This document shows positions 24,743 to 32,116 of a stretch of DNA of 64,000 bases, one piece after another. The translations under genes were made by a program, and so were the position numbers. Under the pieces are notes generated by a model. The model was given only the letters and a program-made list of their open reading frames with translations, was not told the origin of the DNA and did no database searches. Positions within the stretch are counted from its first letter, which is position 1, and each line of letters opens with the position of its first letter. The stretch comes from Streptomyces liliifuscus (GTDB lineage: Bacteria > Actinomycetota > Actinomycetes > Streptomycetales > Streptomycetaceae): assembly GCF_016598615.1 (NCBI RefSeq), contig NZ_CP066831.1:9424001-9488000 (forward strand), given 5' to 3'.

Positions 24743-24817
24743 GCCCCGGTCGCGCAATCGGTAGACGCATCCGCCTTAAAAGCGGATCAAGTGCCGGTTC
24801 GAATCCGGCTCGGGGCA
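24743..24817 (+). tRNA. tRNA with UAA anticodon, probably tRNA-Leu
   Basis: A cloverleaf can be drawn: acceptor stem 24743-24749 with 24810-24816 (one G-T pair), D stem 24752-24754 with 24766-24768, anticodon stem 24770-24774 with 24782-24786, loop CTTAAAA giving anticodon TAA at 24777-24779, and T arm GCCGG/CCGGC around TTCGAAT (24793-24809). Discriminator is A; CCA is not encoded. The D loop AATCGGTAGA is leucine-tRNA-like, but the variable region is only about 6 bases, whereas leucine tRNAs normally have a long variable arm. It would read UUA, the bldA codon in Streptomyces. Confidence 0.85.
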
Positions 24818-24838
24818 CGCCCACCACCACGGAGAGTC

Positions 24839-25117
24839 ATGACCATGCTGGACGCCCGCACCAGGCGCTACACCACGCTCACCGACCGGCAGCGCGAAGT
24901 CCTCGCGCTCGCCGCCAACGGCAAAACCAATGCCGTCATCAGCCGCCGCACGGGCCTGTCTCCCGTCACGGTCGCCCGACATTTGTCGATCGTCTACAGG
25001 GCTCTCGGCGCCCGCGACCGTGCCAACGCCGTCGCTCTGGCGCTGCTTCTGGGCGAGCTGACCCGTGAGGACATTGACCAGCCCGCACGCCGGCCAACTC
25101 GCACGTCCGCCGCCTGA
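24839..25117 (+). CDS. Single-domain LuxR-type (GerE) regulator
   Basis: A 92-residue protein from ATG 24839 after GGAGAG. It consists almost only of a GerE helix-turn-helix: LTDRQREVLALAANGKTNAV, RRTGLSPVTVARHLSIVYRA, LGARDRANAVALAL. The usual N-terminal sensing domain is absent. A related single-domain protein is encoded at 27555-27794. Such proteins may control transcription of this early cluster. Confidence 0.82.
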   Translation: MTMLDARTRRYTTLTDRQREVLALAANGKTNAVISRRTGLSPVTVARHLSIVYRALGARDRANAVALALLLGELTREDIDQPARRPTRTSAA

Positions 25118-25147
25118 CCGTCCCGTCCCGCACCCCACCCGCAGGCC

Positions 25148-25176
25148 GGCCGCCGCTGTTCGACCCAGCGGCGGCC
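25148..25176. terminator. Perfect 11-bp hairpin
   Basis: GGCCGCCGCTG (25148-25158) pairs with CAGCGGCGGCC (25166-25176) around 7 bases, in the gap after the LuxR-type gene. Confidence 0.55.
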
Positions 25177-25202
25177 GTGCCCCCAGTCAACCAGGAGCCC
25201 CC

Positions 25203-26198
25203 ATGACGAACGACCCGACCACCGACCCGCTTCGTATCCCGATCACCCGATCCGTCACCTACGCCGCCCGCGGCCTGCCCGATCTGCCGTTCCTGCACGG
25301 GCCCGGCGTCATCAAGCCCTACGAGATCACGTTGACGTACCGGGCCGCACCGGACAGCCAGTTGGGACGTGTCCACGCCTACGTGAAAGGCCGCCTGTGG
25401 GCGGACGGACGCGAGGTGTTCCTGGCCGACGGGTACGGGCAGCACTACGACGACGGGCTGGACGGCTGGCCGGAGTGGCTGGCGGCCGAGGCGCGGCTGC
25501 ACGACCCGGACGCCGCCTCCGTGCCGTCTGCGCCCACCCAGACCGCTGACGCCGACCGCCGCGCCCGGTACGCGCAGGCGATCCGCGACACCGACGGCTG
25601 GGTTCTCGATGACGGGCAGCACATGCTCGATGCGGTGCTGGCCGTCGCGGACGCCGAGCAGGCCACCATCCGGGCCGCCGCGCTACGGGAGGCCGCCGAT
25701 CACCTTGCTCGTCAGATGGCTCTCGCGTCCCCGGCCACGCGAGACGTCATCGCAGCGGACGTTGCCGAGTTGCGCCGTCTGGCTGCCGTGCCTGCCGCCG
25801 TCGAGGAGCAGCCGCAGTGCGACGTCGAGTTCGAGGGCGGCGGACACTGCGCCAAGCCCGCCGGGCACCGTCCGCCCGGAAGCCAGGACCCGCACATCCC
25901 CGCCGTCGAGGAGCAGCCCGGCGCCCAGCCGCACAGTGCGGCCACCGTCGCCTCCGACATGTGCCCCCGCTGCAAGGGCGGCAACAGCGAGAGCTGGGCA
26001 CTGTGCGACACCTGCGCACCCGACCGCCTCCGCTGCCCGCGCTGCCGCGAAGACCTCACCGACTACGACGAGGACGACTTCGTGTACCTCACCGGCGACG
26101 TCCGCCCGTACTGCTCCGGCGAATGCGTCGTCGCTACGCACCGGGCCGCGCTCAAGACGCAGCCCGCCGCTGTGGCCCAGCCCGGCAAGGAGAACTAA
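25203..26198 (+). CDS. Multi-zinc-knuckle hypothetical protein
   Basis: A 331-residue protein from ATG 25203 after CAGGAGCCCCC. The first 100 residues are a strand-rich domain (YEITLTYRAAPDSQLGRVHA); a helical middle carries REAADHLARQ-type sequence often seen in Streptomyces phage proteins. The C-terminal third has four Cys-x2-Cys pairs, CPRCKGG, LCDTCAP, RCPRCRE and a final CSGEC, likely binding two zinc ions. The two halves are joined by a repeated AVEEQP linker. Confidence 0.65.
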   Translation: MTNDPTTDPLRIPITRSVTYAARGLPDLPFLHGPGVIKPYEITLTYRAAPDSQLGRVHAYVKGRLWADGREVFLADGYGQHYDDGLDGWPEWLAAEARLHDPDAASVPSAPTQTADADRRARYAQAIRDTDGWVLDDGQHMLDAVLAVADAEQATIRAAALREAADHLARQMALASPATRDVIAADVAELRRLAAVPAAVEEQPQCDVEFEGGGHCAKPAGHRPPGSQDPHIPAVEEQPGAQPHSAATVASDMCPRCKGGNSESWALCDTCAPDRLRCPRCREDLTDYDEDDFVYLTGDVRPYCSGECVVATHRAALKTQPAAVAQPGKEN

Positions 26199-26201
26199 CC
26201 C

Positions 26202-26519
26202 ATGGCCACCGAACTCGCCGCGAACGCCGACAACTGGATGACCGAACCCCACGAGAAGTGCCCCGACTGTGGCAGCCAGGGCAACCGACGCGTCTCCGTC
26301 GACCTCGACTGCCCGCGCTTCATGCAGGGCGGACGGCTGATGGCCTGCCTCGGCTGCGGCAACGCCGTCCGCTTCGACTGCCGGGCGCCCGACGAAGACG
26401 GCGACCTCCTCGACGACGGATGCGGCTGGTGGTTCCAGTACCCGCTGCACCCGCAGGCGTCGATCCGGGCGTCGATGGGCCAAGCCCCTGAGTGGGACTT
26501 CGCGAGGTACTACCTGTGA
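26202..26519 (+). CDS. Zinc-ribbon hypothetical protein
   Basis: A 105-residue protein with CPDCGSQG (about 22-29) and MACLGCGNAV (about 46-55), a four-Cys ribbon. It starts three bases after the upstream stop and ends overlapping the next gene by GTGA. Confidence 0.6.
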   Translation: MATELAANADNWMTEPHEKCPDCGSQGNRRVSVDLDCPRFMQGGRLMACLGCGNAVRFDCRAPDEDGDLLDDGCGWWFQYPLHPQASIRASMGQAPEWDFARYYL

Positions 26520-26776
26520 TCGTCGTCGAGTTCGTTGAGGCCGTGGAGGTCATGCTCGACGCGGCCATCAAATGGATCATGCTCTTCGCCGCGATAGGCA
26601 CCGGACTCGGACTGCTCGCGGGGTGGGTGGTGACGCGGGTCGTGAAGTGGGCGTGGCGGGGCCTCAGGCGGGCCTGTGGCGCCTCGGACACCCCGAAGGC
26701 CGCCCAGGGCGTTCCGGAAGCTCCCAAGTCCTCAGAAGCCCGCACAGCCGATCCCGGATACGAGGAAGCCGCATGA
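26516..26776 (+). CDS. Small single-pass membrane protein
   Basis: An 86-residue protein from GTG 26516. One hydrophobic helix (WIMLFAAIGTGLGLLAGWVV, about 22-41) is followed by a basic stretch (RVVKWAWRGLRRA) and a hydrophilic tail, predicting a cytoplasmic C terminus. Confidence 0.6.
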   Translation: MIVVEFVEAVEVMLDAAIKWIMLFAAIGTGLGLLAGWVVTRVVKWAWRGLRRACGASDTPKAAQGVPEAPKSSEARTADPGYEEAA

Positions 26777-26943
26777 CCACCCCACGCCGTCACCTCCGCG
26801 ACGCAGCCACCATCTGCCCGGCCGTCAGCGCCCTGTCGAACGGCCTCGTGATCAACCGGTGCGAACGCGACCGAGGACACGAGGGCCAGCACAAGGACGG
26901 CTGCACCCACTGGGGAGCGCCCGCGAAGGAGGCGCAGCGATGA
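26773..26943 (+). CDS. Small Cys/His-containing protein (56 aa)
   Basis: ATG 26773 in an ATGA overlap. Residues ICPAVSALSNGLVINRCERD then GHEGQHKDGCTHW contain Cys and His pairs that could bind a metal; this CxxxxGHxGxH pattern recurs in Streptomyces phage proteins. Confidence 0.55.
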   Translation: MTTPRRHLRDAATICPAVSALSNGLVINRCERDRGHEGQHKDGCTHWGAPAKEAQR

Positions 26944-27269
26944 CCAGTCCAGCCCAGGAATTGCGCACCGCAGCCCAGACACTTCTCGACCACGCCGACG
27001 CCACAGCCGAGGACATCGAGACCAACACCTACTGGCACTCGCAGATCGCCGACCGCGAGCACTGGTACGCCCACGGCATCGACAACGCCCTCGGAGGCCC
27101 CGCCGGAAAACTCGCCGGGCTGCTCTCGCCCGCGACAGCCCGCGAACTGGCTGGCGCCTTCCGCACCTGGGCCCGCATGGGCGACCTGGACCCCGACCTC
27201 CTCCACCGCATCGGAGGACCCGAGACCCTCGCCACCGCCCGCGCCATCAACGCCGGGAGCCAGCCGTGA
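26940..27269 (+). CDS. Hypothetical protein (109 aa)
   Basis: ATG 26940 in an ATGA overlap. The start SPAQELRTAAQTLLDHADAT, followed by an NALGGPAGKLAGLLSPATAR helix, matches a type of small helical protein common in Streptomyces phages. Function unknown. Confidence 0.6.
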   Translation: MTSPAQELRTAAQTLLDHADATAEDIETNTYWHSQIADREHWYAHGIDNALGGPAGKLAGLLSPATARELAGAFRTWARMGDLDPDLLHRIGGPETLATARAINAGSQP

Positions 27270-27382
27270 CGCGTCTCCTGCCCGCCTCACTCCAACCCTG
27301 GCGCGGCCCCTGCTGCTGGGCCAGACACAACGCACTCGACCCGATCTGCCCGTACACCAGCATCCCCCGGGAGGGATCGTGA
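27266..27382 (+). CDS. Small hypothetical peptide (38 aa)
   Basis: GTG 27266 to TGA 27382, overlapping genes at both ends. It contains PCCWARHNALDPICPYTSIP with three Cys residues. The overlap chain is the main support. Confidence 0.45.
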   Translation: MTRLLPASLQPWRGPCCWARHNALDPICPYTSIPREGS

Positions 27383-27558
27383 GCCCGCAGCGCCGCCCGC
27401 AGGCCCGGGAGCTGCTCACTCGCCAGTCGGAGCGCATCCTCGCCACCCGCTACGCCGGACAGGTGCGGGCCGTCGTCATCGAACGTGCGCTACGGCGCAT
27501 GGCGGAAGCCGACGAGAGGCGCCAGCGGAAAGCCATGCGGCCGGCGGAAGCGTCGTGA
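27379..27558 (+). CDS. Small basic protein (59 aa)
   Basis: GTG 27379 to TGA 27558. A very basic helical peptide (RRPQARELLTRQSERILATR, later RRMAEADERRQRKAMR), a plausible nucleic-acid binder. Overlaps both neighbours by GTGA. Confidence 0.5.
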   Translation: MSPQRRPQARELLTRQSERILATRYAGQVRAVVIERALRRMAEADERRQRKAMRPAEAS

Positions 27559-27794
27559 CCGCCCTCACCGCCCGGCAGCGCGAAGTGCTGCGCCTCACCG
27601 CGGCCGGCCTGTCCAGCACCCAGATCGGCCGGCGTCTCGGCATCAACGGTCGCACCGTCGCCCACCACTTGAGCAGCACCTACCGGGTGTTGGGCGCCCA
27701 CGACCGGGCCCACGCCGTCGCACTCGCCATCCACTTCGGCTACATCACGCTCGCCGAACTCGCCCACATCGCCAGCAAGGAGACCGCAGCATGA
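27555..27794 (+). CDS. Single-domain LuxR-type (GerE) regulator
   Basis: A 79-residue protein from GTG 27555, made of a GerE helix-turn-helix only: LTARQREVLRLTAAGLSSTQ, RRLGINGRTVAHHLSSTYRV, LGAHDRAHAVALAI. It is clearly related to the protein at 24839-25117, so a local duplication within this cluster is likely. Confidence 0.82.
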   Translation: MTALTARQREVLRLTAAGLSSTQIGRRLGINGRTVAHHLSSTYRVLGAHDRAHAVALAIHFGYITLAELAHIASKETAA

Positions 27795-28102
27795 CCAGCG
27801 AACAGCCCGAACCATCCATAGACGAAGAGCAAGGCTGTCCCGAGCCGCCGTCGGAGCAGGAGATCCGCGAGCAGGCGGCCCGAGATGCGCAACGCCCCGA
27901 CCCGCGGCAGCCCGCCTACGACGCCGTGTACGACTACATCCGGGGGCTCGGTCTGTACCTGCCGCCGAGCGCCGCCCGCCGAAACGCGATCATCTGGCGG
28001 GCCGTTCACGCAGCGCTCGATGCCACCCCGACCGGCCGCTGCATCTCCAGCCACTGCGTGGAAGGCGACCACATCCTGCCCGTTGAGGAGACCGCCGCAT
28101 GA
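27791..28102 (+). CDS. Hypothetical protein (103 aa)
   Basis: ATG 27791 in an ATGA overlap. An acidic N-terminal third precedes AYDAVYDYIRGLGLYLPPSA and a CISSHCVEGDH end. Function unknown. Confidence 0.6.
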   Translation: MTSEQPEPSIDEEQGCPEPPSEQEIREQAARDAQRPDPRQPAYDAVYDYIRGLGLYLPPSAARRNAIIWRAVHAALDATPTGRCISSHCVEGDHILPVEETAA

Positions 28103-28725
28103 CCGAACCTCAGCTCGCACCGGCCACCGCGGTGTGCCGTAACTGCGGCGACCCGATCACCTACGGACCGTTCTACCCGGACGCATACCCGGGTCCGAAC
28201 CCGCCCGTCTGGCGCCATGACCGCGGCGACGGCATAGGCGCCCAGATCTGCGCCACACCGCACCTCAGGGCCGAACCCGCCGCATCAGCCCCGGAAGACG
28301 TGTTCGCCCGCCTCCACGCCGCGGCAGCCCGAGCCGAAGCAGCCGCTGGGCTCACCGACGTCGAGGAGTGCCGCATCGCCCACAGCGGCCGGGCCAGCGG
28401 ACTACGGGAAGCGTTGCGGATCATCGGCGAACAACCCCAAACAACCGCGAACAACTCGCCGACCAGCACCGATGCGCCGAACAATCCGCTGCGCGAGCAG
28501 TACGCGGCCGTCATCCGCAGCGAATGCGGGAGCCGGTTCGGGTACGTCACCGAGCAGCTGCTCGCCGTCCATGAACGCGACACCGCGCAGCTGCGGGCCG
28601 AACGGGACATGGCGCTGAAGGCTGCACGCGAGGCGCGGGGAGACGTAGCCCACGACGCCGGCCCGTCCGTCGCCGAATGCCGCGACCAGGATCGGCGCTG
28701 GGACGTCGAACAGGCAGGGGAGTGA
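28099..28725 (+). CDS. Hypothetical protein with N-terminal Cys knuckle
   Basis: A 208-residue protein from ATG 28099. CRNCGDPITYGPF near the start may bind zinc with the later ICATPH. The C-terminal part (YVTEQLLAVHERDTAQLRAE) is a long charged helix, probably coiled coil. No family recognised. Confidence 0.6.
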   Translation: MTEPQLAPATAVCRNCGDPITYGPFYPDAYPGPNPPVWRHDRGDGIGAQICATPHLRAEPAASAPEDVFARLHAAAARAEAAAGLTDVEECRIAHSGRASGLREALRIIGEQPQTTANNSPTSTDAPNNPLREQYAAVIRSECGSRFGYVTEQLLAVHERDTAQLRAERDMALKAAREARGDVAHDAGPSVAECRDQDRRWDVEQAGE

Positions 28726-28727
28726 CC

Positions 28728-29060
28728 ATGGACCCGTTCGTCCCGCTCGGCCGGGTCGTCGACGACCAACAGCGGACCTGTAACTACTCGCCCAGCAACA
28801 GTCGGGACACCGACTGCGGCGCCGACGGCGCGTGGCACGTCATGTGGAATCCCCAGGCGGAAGTCAGCTTCGCCTGCGACCCGCACATGGCTGAGGCTCG
28901 TGCCCGTTTCGTGTTCGTCGGCGCCCACCCCGTCGGCCCCGACTGCGGCATGCCCGGCGCCCTCTGGGACATCGACGAAAATCGGTGCGTCCACCCCGAC
29001 TCCCCGGCCGCTGAAAGCGCAGAAGCCTCCGCCCCGCTACATGTCCAGGAGCTGGTGTGA
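28728..29060 (+). CDS. Cys-containing hypothetical protein (110 aa)
   Basis: ATG 28728 (GTG 28722 also in frame, overlapping the previous stop). Contains several spaced Cys residues (TCNYSPS, DTDCGAD, FACDPH, DCGMPG, RCVHP) but no recognisable zinc motif. Codon usage and overlap with the next gene support it. Confidence 0.6.
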   Translation: MDPFVPLGRVVDDQQRTCNYSPSNSRDTDCGADGAWHVMWNPQAEVSFACDPHMAEARARFVFVGAHPVGPDCGMPGALWDIDENRCVHPDSPAAESAEASAPLHVQELV

Positions 29061-29362
29061 CCCGACCGAAGCCCGAACCGCCCTGCCCGCAAGCCTGGCA
29101 GCACGCCAAGGCGCCCCGCGCCTACGTCGCCTGGCATGTGTGGGCCGAGCAGGTGGGTCGGACGCACGACCAGCACCGATGCTCGGGCTGCGGCCTCTAT
29201 CGGATTTGGACCCGCCGCCTCGACGCACCCGGCCTGCCGCCCATCGAGTACCGGTTGATGCACAAAGAGTGCCTGTGCTGCGACGGGGAGCAGCTCGGCT
29301 GCGACTGCCGGTGGTGCAAGCACAACCTACGGATGCTGGCCCGGCGGACGGCGGCCACATGA
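29057..29362 (+). CDS. Zinc-binding-like protein (101 aa)
   Basis: GTG 29057. Two Cys clusters, RCSGCGLYRIW (about 42-52) and CLCCDGEQLGCDCRWC (about 74-89), probably bind zinc. Overlaps neighbours by GTGA and ATGA. Confidence 0.6.
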   Translation: MTRPKPEPPCPQAWQHAKAPRAYVAWHVWAEQVGRTHDQHRCSGCGLYRIWTRRLDAPGLPPIEYRLMHKECLCCDGEQLGCDCRWCKHNLRMLARRTAAT

Positions 29363-29592
29363 GCATCTACCAGCTCGACGTCCCTGAGCTTCGCCGCCGC
29401 CTGGACGCCCAACGGCTGGAGCGGGGCCTGACGTGGCAGCAGCTAGCCGCCCTGGTCGGCGTATCCCCGTCGACGTTCTCCCGCCTCGCCGACGACAAAC
29501 GGCCCGACGCCGACGCACTGGTCACGCTGCTGGTCTGGCTCGACCTGGACACCGACATCGCACTCATGATCAAACCGAAGGAGACGCCGTGA
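29359..29592 (+). CDS. XRE-family helix-turn-helix protein
   Basis: A 77-residue single-domain Cro/C1-type regulator: LTWQQLAALVGVSPSTFSRL with DDKRPDADALVTLLVWLDLD. It sits in the middle of a long co-directional operon, so it may regulate a promoter elsewhere in the element, perhaps the divergent 30.9-31.1 kb region. Confidence 0.75.
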   Translation: MSIYQLDVPELRRRLDAQRLERGLTWQQLAALVGVSPSTFSRLADDKRPDADALVTLLVWLDLDTDIALMIKPKETP

Positions 29593-29972
29593 AGCTCCCC
29601 GGCCGCGCATGGATCGCCATCCACCGCACCCAAAACCGCTGGCACGACCTGCTCGCGATACTCGCCGGCTACTGCAACGACCGGCCACAGAAGACCGGCG
29701 TGCCCGGCGAAGGAGGCGGCTATCGCGACTGGCGCTGCGCCCTCAAGCGCCGCCACAACGGCATGCACCGCACCGGCAACTACGTCTGGGAACACGACGG
29801 CAAGGTCACCTATCTGCCCGCCCCGCACGGCAGCGGCAAAGAAGCCCACCAGCCCCGCAAGTGGCGGCGCAACATGACCCCCACGATGCGGCAGGCCCGC
29901 AACTGGCGGCGCTGGGACGCACAGCAGTCCGCCGCACGGCGCGAACGGCTCCGCGCGCAAGGTCTGCTGTGA
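29589..29972 (+). CDS. Basic hypothetical protein (127 aa)
   Basis: GTG 29589. The motif WRCALKRRHNGMHRTGNYVW (about 46-65) is a Cys/His pattern seen in several Streptomyces phage proteins, with a very basic C-terminal half (KWRRNMTPTMRQARNWRRWD). DNA binding is plausible. Confidence 0.6.
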   Translation: MKLPGRAWIAIHRTQNRWHDLLAILAGYCNDRPQKTGVPGEGGGYRDWRCALKRRHNGMHRTGNYVWEHDGKVTYLPAPHGSGKEAHQPRKWRRNMTPTMRQARNWRRWDAQQSAARRERLRAQGLL

Positions 29973-30160
29973 TCTACCGCCTGCGGCTCCTGTGGGCGCT
30001 GCTCACCGGCGGCCTCCCGCCCTGCTGCAGCGGCTGCGGACGGTACATCGTCACCGTCGCCTACAGCAGCAGCATGTCGGCGCCCGTCGACCAGCCCGAA
30101 TACCGGCACTACCCCGACTGCCCGCCAGCCGAATACGCCGACCGGACCGGGCGGCGGTGA
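29969..30160 (+). CDS. Small Cys-rich protein (63 aa)
   Basis: GTG 29969 in a GTGA overlap. LPPCCSGCGRYIVTVAYSSS and a later YPDCPPAEY contain a small Cys cluster. Last gene of the plus-strand early operon, ahead of a terminator. Confidence 0.55.
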   Translation: MIYRLRLLWALLTGGLPPCCSGCGRYIVTVAYSSSMSAPVDQPEYRHYPDCPPAEYADRTGRR

Positions 30161-30170
30161 CACGGCGACG

Positions 30171-30191
30171 CCCCCGGCGGTCGACCGGGGG
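30171..30191. terminator. Bidirectional terminator hairpin
   Basis: CCCCCGG (30171-30177) pairs with CCGGGGG (30185-30191) around a 7-base loop, between convergent genes ending at 30160 (+) and 30211 (-). It marks the junction between the early cluster and the plasmid-like region. Confidence 0.65.
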
Positions 30192-30210
30192 GGCGAGGGG
30201 CCAGTTGGAG

Positions 30211-30882
30211 CTACGCCTGCTGTTGGGCTTTGCAGCGCTCGTTGAACTCTCCCACTGTGGCGGGGTCGCGCCGCATGGCCGCCATCAGCTGGTTCTTGCG
30301 GAACCGCTCACGGCCAGCCTCCAGAAGCTTCTCGTGGCCGTCACGCGGCACGACGAGGCGTTCCGCTACAAGAAACTCGATGACGTCCTCAAGGCAAGGG
30401 CGGAACCGCTTCCCGCCGACCGGGAAGTGCAGTTTCGCCAGCGACCGGCCCGTATCGCACTTCGGATCATTGAGCGCCGTGAGCAGCTCTGACGATGCAT
30501 CGACTTGCAGGTGAGCGTCCGGGTAACCGTCAGCCTTGTCCCGCTCGTAGTCGTAGTGGAACAGCCCATGCTTGGCGCCCGCTGACCCGAACAACCCGAC
30601 GAACGACTGCTGGACCATCAGGTGCTCGCGCTCGGCGTCCAGCCGCAGTTGGAAGCTGATATCCATCCACAGCTCAGCCTTCGGCGCCCGCGGTTTGAGG
30701 CGGAACCGCTGGGCGGCCATCGTGTCCCTCGTCAGCAGGTGACCAAGCATGAAAAGGCGGTCGTCGTTCCTGGAGAGCGCGACCGCCTTTATCTGGACGT
30801 GACTGGCGATGGTGCCGTTCAGGAGGGCCTGGATCTCCTTCCCGAACTTGTTCGTCCGGTCACGAAGCTTGTCAGAGATCAA
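30211..30882 (-). CDS. Hypothetical protein, second gene of a minus-strand pair
   Basis: A 223-residue mixed alpha/beta protein: NKFGKEIQALLNGTIASHVQ, then a long strand region with AELWMDISFQLRL and YPDAHLQVDASSELLTALND. No catalytic motif recognised. It overlaps the smaller upstream gene by 11 bases, a two-gene cassette facing away from the surrounding operon. Such cassettes in prophages are often lysogenically expressed accessory genes, for example toxin-antitoxin or exclusion systems; the function here is unknown. Confidence 0.68.
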   Translation of the reverse strand: MISDKLRDRTNKFGKEIQALLNGTIASHVQIKAVALSRNDDRLFMLGHLLTRDTMAAQRFRLKPRAPKAELWMDISFQLRLDAEREHLMVQQSFVGLFGSAGAKHGLFHYDYERDKADGYPDAHLQVDASSELLTALNDPKCDTGRSLAKLHFPVGGKRFRPCLEDVIEFLVAERLVVPRDGHEKLLEAGRERFRKNQLMAAMRRDPATVGEFNERCKAQQQA

Positions 30883-31081
30883 GTGCGCCGCCGATGGTCA
30901 CCCAGAGCGAGTGCGCCTGCGCGGAGCTGAAGTCGCGCCGGCTGGCCATGTCGTGGAGCTGTGCGTAGGTGATGCCGAGCCGGTCCAGTGCCGCGTAGGC
31001 CGCCTCGCGGAACTCGGCTTCTGACAGTTCGGTGATGATGTCTTCGTCGTGGTCCGCGGCTCGCTGCTCTTGGATGGTCAC
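30872..31081 (-). CDS. Small acidic protein, first gene of the pair
   Basis: A 69-residue protein from GTG 31081: DEDIITELSEAEFREAAYAA, LDRLGITYAQLHDMASRRD, then SSAQAHSLWVTIGGAL. It is acidic at the N terminus and shows no clear helix-turn-helix. Size, order and the 11-base overlap with a larger protein resemble antitoxin-first toxin-antitoxin operons, though this is only an architectural argument. Confidence 0.62.
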   Translation of the reverse strand: MTIQEQRAADHDEDIITELSEAEFREAAYAALDRLGITYAQLHDMASRRDFSSAQAHSLWVTIGGALDL

Positions 31082-31114
31082 CTGAATCGCCCCTACCCCC
31101 CAGTAACTTTCTCG

Positions 31115-31405
31115 ATGACGGAAGTGTCCCTCACGGGTCTGACACTGTGGCGCAGGCCACACGTCCGGGTCCAGTCAGAGGACACCCCTGTCGGATTCTT
31201 CCCACTGGAGCGTGAACTGCACCCGCCCGAGTGGCCCTCCAGTACGGATTCCGACCGGCCAGCGTTCGAAACGGAGATCGCCGCCGCAAGCGCACCGACG
31301 CCCCCTTTTGTCGACGACGACGCCGGGCTGGCGAGCGCCATCCTCATCGACGGTCAGGACACGGCCGACTTCCGTGCCCCCAGGCCGCCCGCATCGATCA
31401 CATGA
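31115..31405 (+). CDS. Uncertain ORF (96 aa)
   Basis: ATG 31115 opens a frame with about three quarters G or C at third positions, ending five bases before a strong hairpin. There is no ribosome site and only 33 bases separate it from the divergent gene at 31081. An overlapping minus-strand frame (31175 to about 31543, with SCDRCGRPGG and RCACGG) is a competing possibility. The segment is less GC-rich than its surroundings. Confidence 0.35.
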   Translation: MTEVSLTGLTLWRRPHVRVQSEDTPVGFFPLERELHPPEWPSSTDSDRPAFETEIAAASAPTPPFVDDDAGLASAILIDGQDTADFRAPRPPASIT

Positions 31406-31409
31406 AGAT

Positions 31410-31434
31410 GGGAGCCCTCCTACCAAGGGCTCCC
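31410..31434. terminator. Perfect 9-bp hairpin
   Basis: GGGAGCCCT (31410-31418) pairs with AGGGCTCCC (31426-31434) around a 7-base loop. The following stretch to 31720 contains no gene I can support; it holds only weak dyads such as ACTGAC…GTCAG near 31475. Confidence 0.6.
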
Positions 31435-31720
31435 ACCACCTTCCCGTGCCCTCTGAAAGGTGAAACACGGTCACGACTGACGCTGTCAGATCGGGGAGCC
31501 CACCCCACGCCGACACGATCATCCCGATAACGCAGTCCCTCAATCGGACGCAATTTCACCGCACTGCAGCGCCCCGACGTACTTGAAGTCTCCCGTCAGC
31601 CTGCCAGCCCTCGCGCGCGCCCGCGCGAACAGCGGCGGGAAGCGAGGAAGCTTGTCCCCTTCGAGGATTCGAAGTGCGGCCGAAACTTGACCATCGATGG
31701 GCTGGCAGGCCCTGTGGCGA

Positions 31721-32116
31721 TCAGTGCGACAGGACCCCGTCGAGGTACTCCTGGACCGGGCCATACACCCCGCCCGGCACGTACCCGGACAGCCGGCCGA
31801 CCGGCGCCCATGCGACCTCCGCCACCTCCCGCGGGCTGGCCGCATGCGCGTCGCCCGACAGCAGCCGGCAGGCGACGTAGACCACTCGCCAGCCCGTCGC
31901 CGGATGGATCCGGCTGCCCAGCGCAACCAGCGGCTCGACCGTGACGCCAGCCTCTTCCTGGGCCTCCCGGGCAGCGGCCTCGGCTGCCGTCTCGCCAGGC
32001 TCGACCTTGCCCGACGGGAACGACCACAGCAGGGCGCCGGCGGGGGAGGCGCGGCGGATCAGCAGGGCACGGCCAGCCCGCACAATCACCGCGCCAGCGA
32101 CGACGGGGGATGTCAC
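31721..32116 (-). CDS. Nudix hydrolase (Pif-like context)
   Basis: A 131-residue protein from GTG 32116, in a GTGA overlap with the upstream gene. The Nudix box is complete: GKVEPGETAAEAAAREAQEE followed by AGV (about residues 36-58). Nudix proteins hydrolyse nucleoside diphosphates linked to other groups. In the Streptomyces integrative element pSAM2 the transfer-immunity protein Pif carries a Nudix motif, and this gene lies in a region with a GntR/UTRA regulator and a TraB-type gene. A Pif-like role is therefore a reasonable guess; housekeeping hydrolysis is the alternative. Confidence 0.85.
   Translation of the reverse strand: MTSPVVAGAVIVRAGRALLIRRASPAGALLWSFPSGKVEPGETAAEAAAREAQEEAGVTVEPLVALGSRIHPATGWRVVYVACRLLSGDAHAASPREVAEVAWAPVGRLSGYVPGGVYGPVQEYLDGVLSH

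Noticed and set aside
31093..31347. Minus-strand frame beginning MRMALASPASSSTKGG
   Set aside because: Ser-rich, low third-position GC, typical shadow of the opposite frame.
31175..31543. Minus-strand frame with SCDRCGRPGG and RCACGG zinc-like motifs
   Set aside because: Third-position GC is lower than in the overlapping plus frame, it crosses a strong hairpin and has no ribosome site. Kept only as an alternative to the uncertain gene at 31115-31405.
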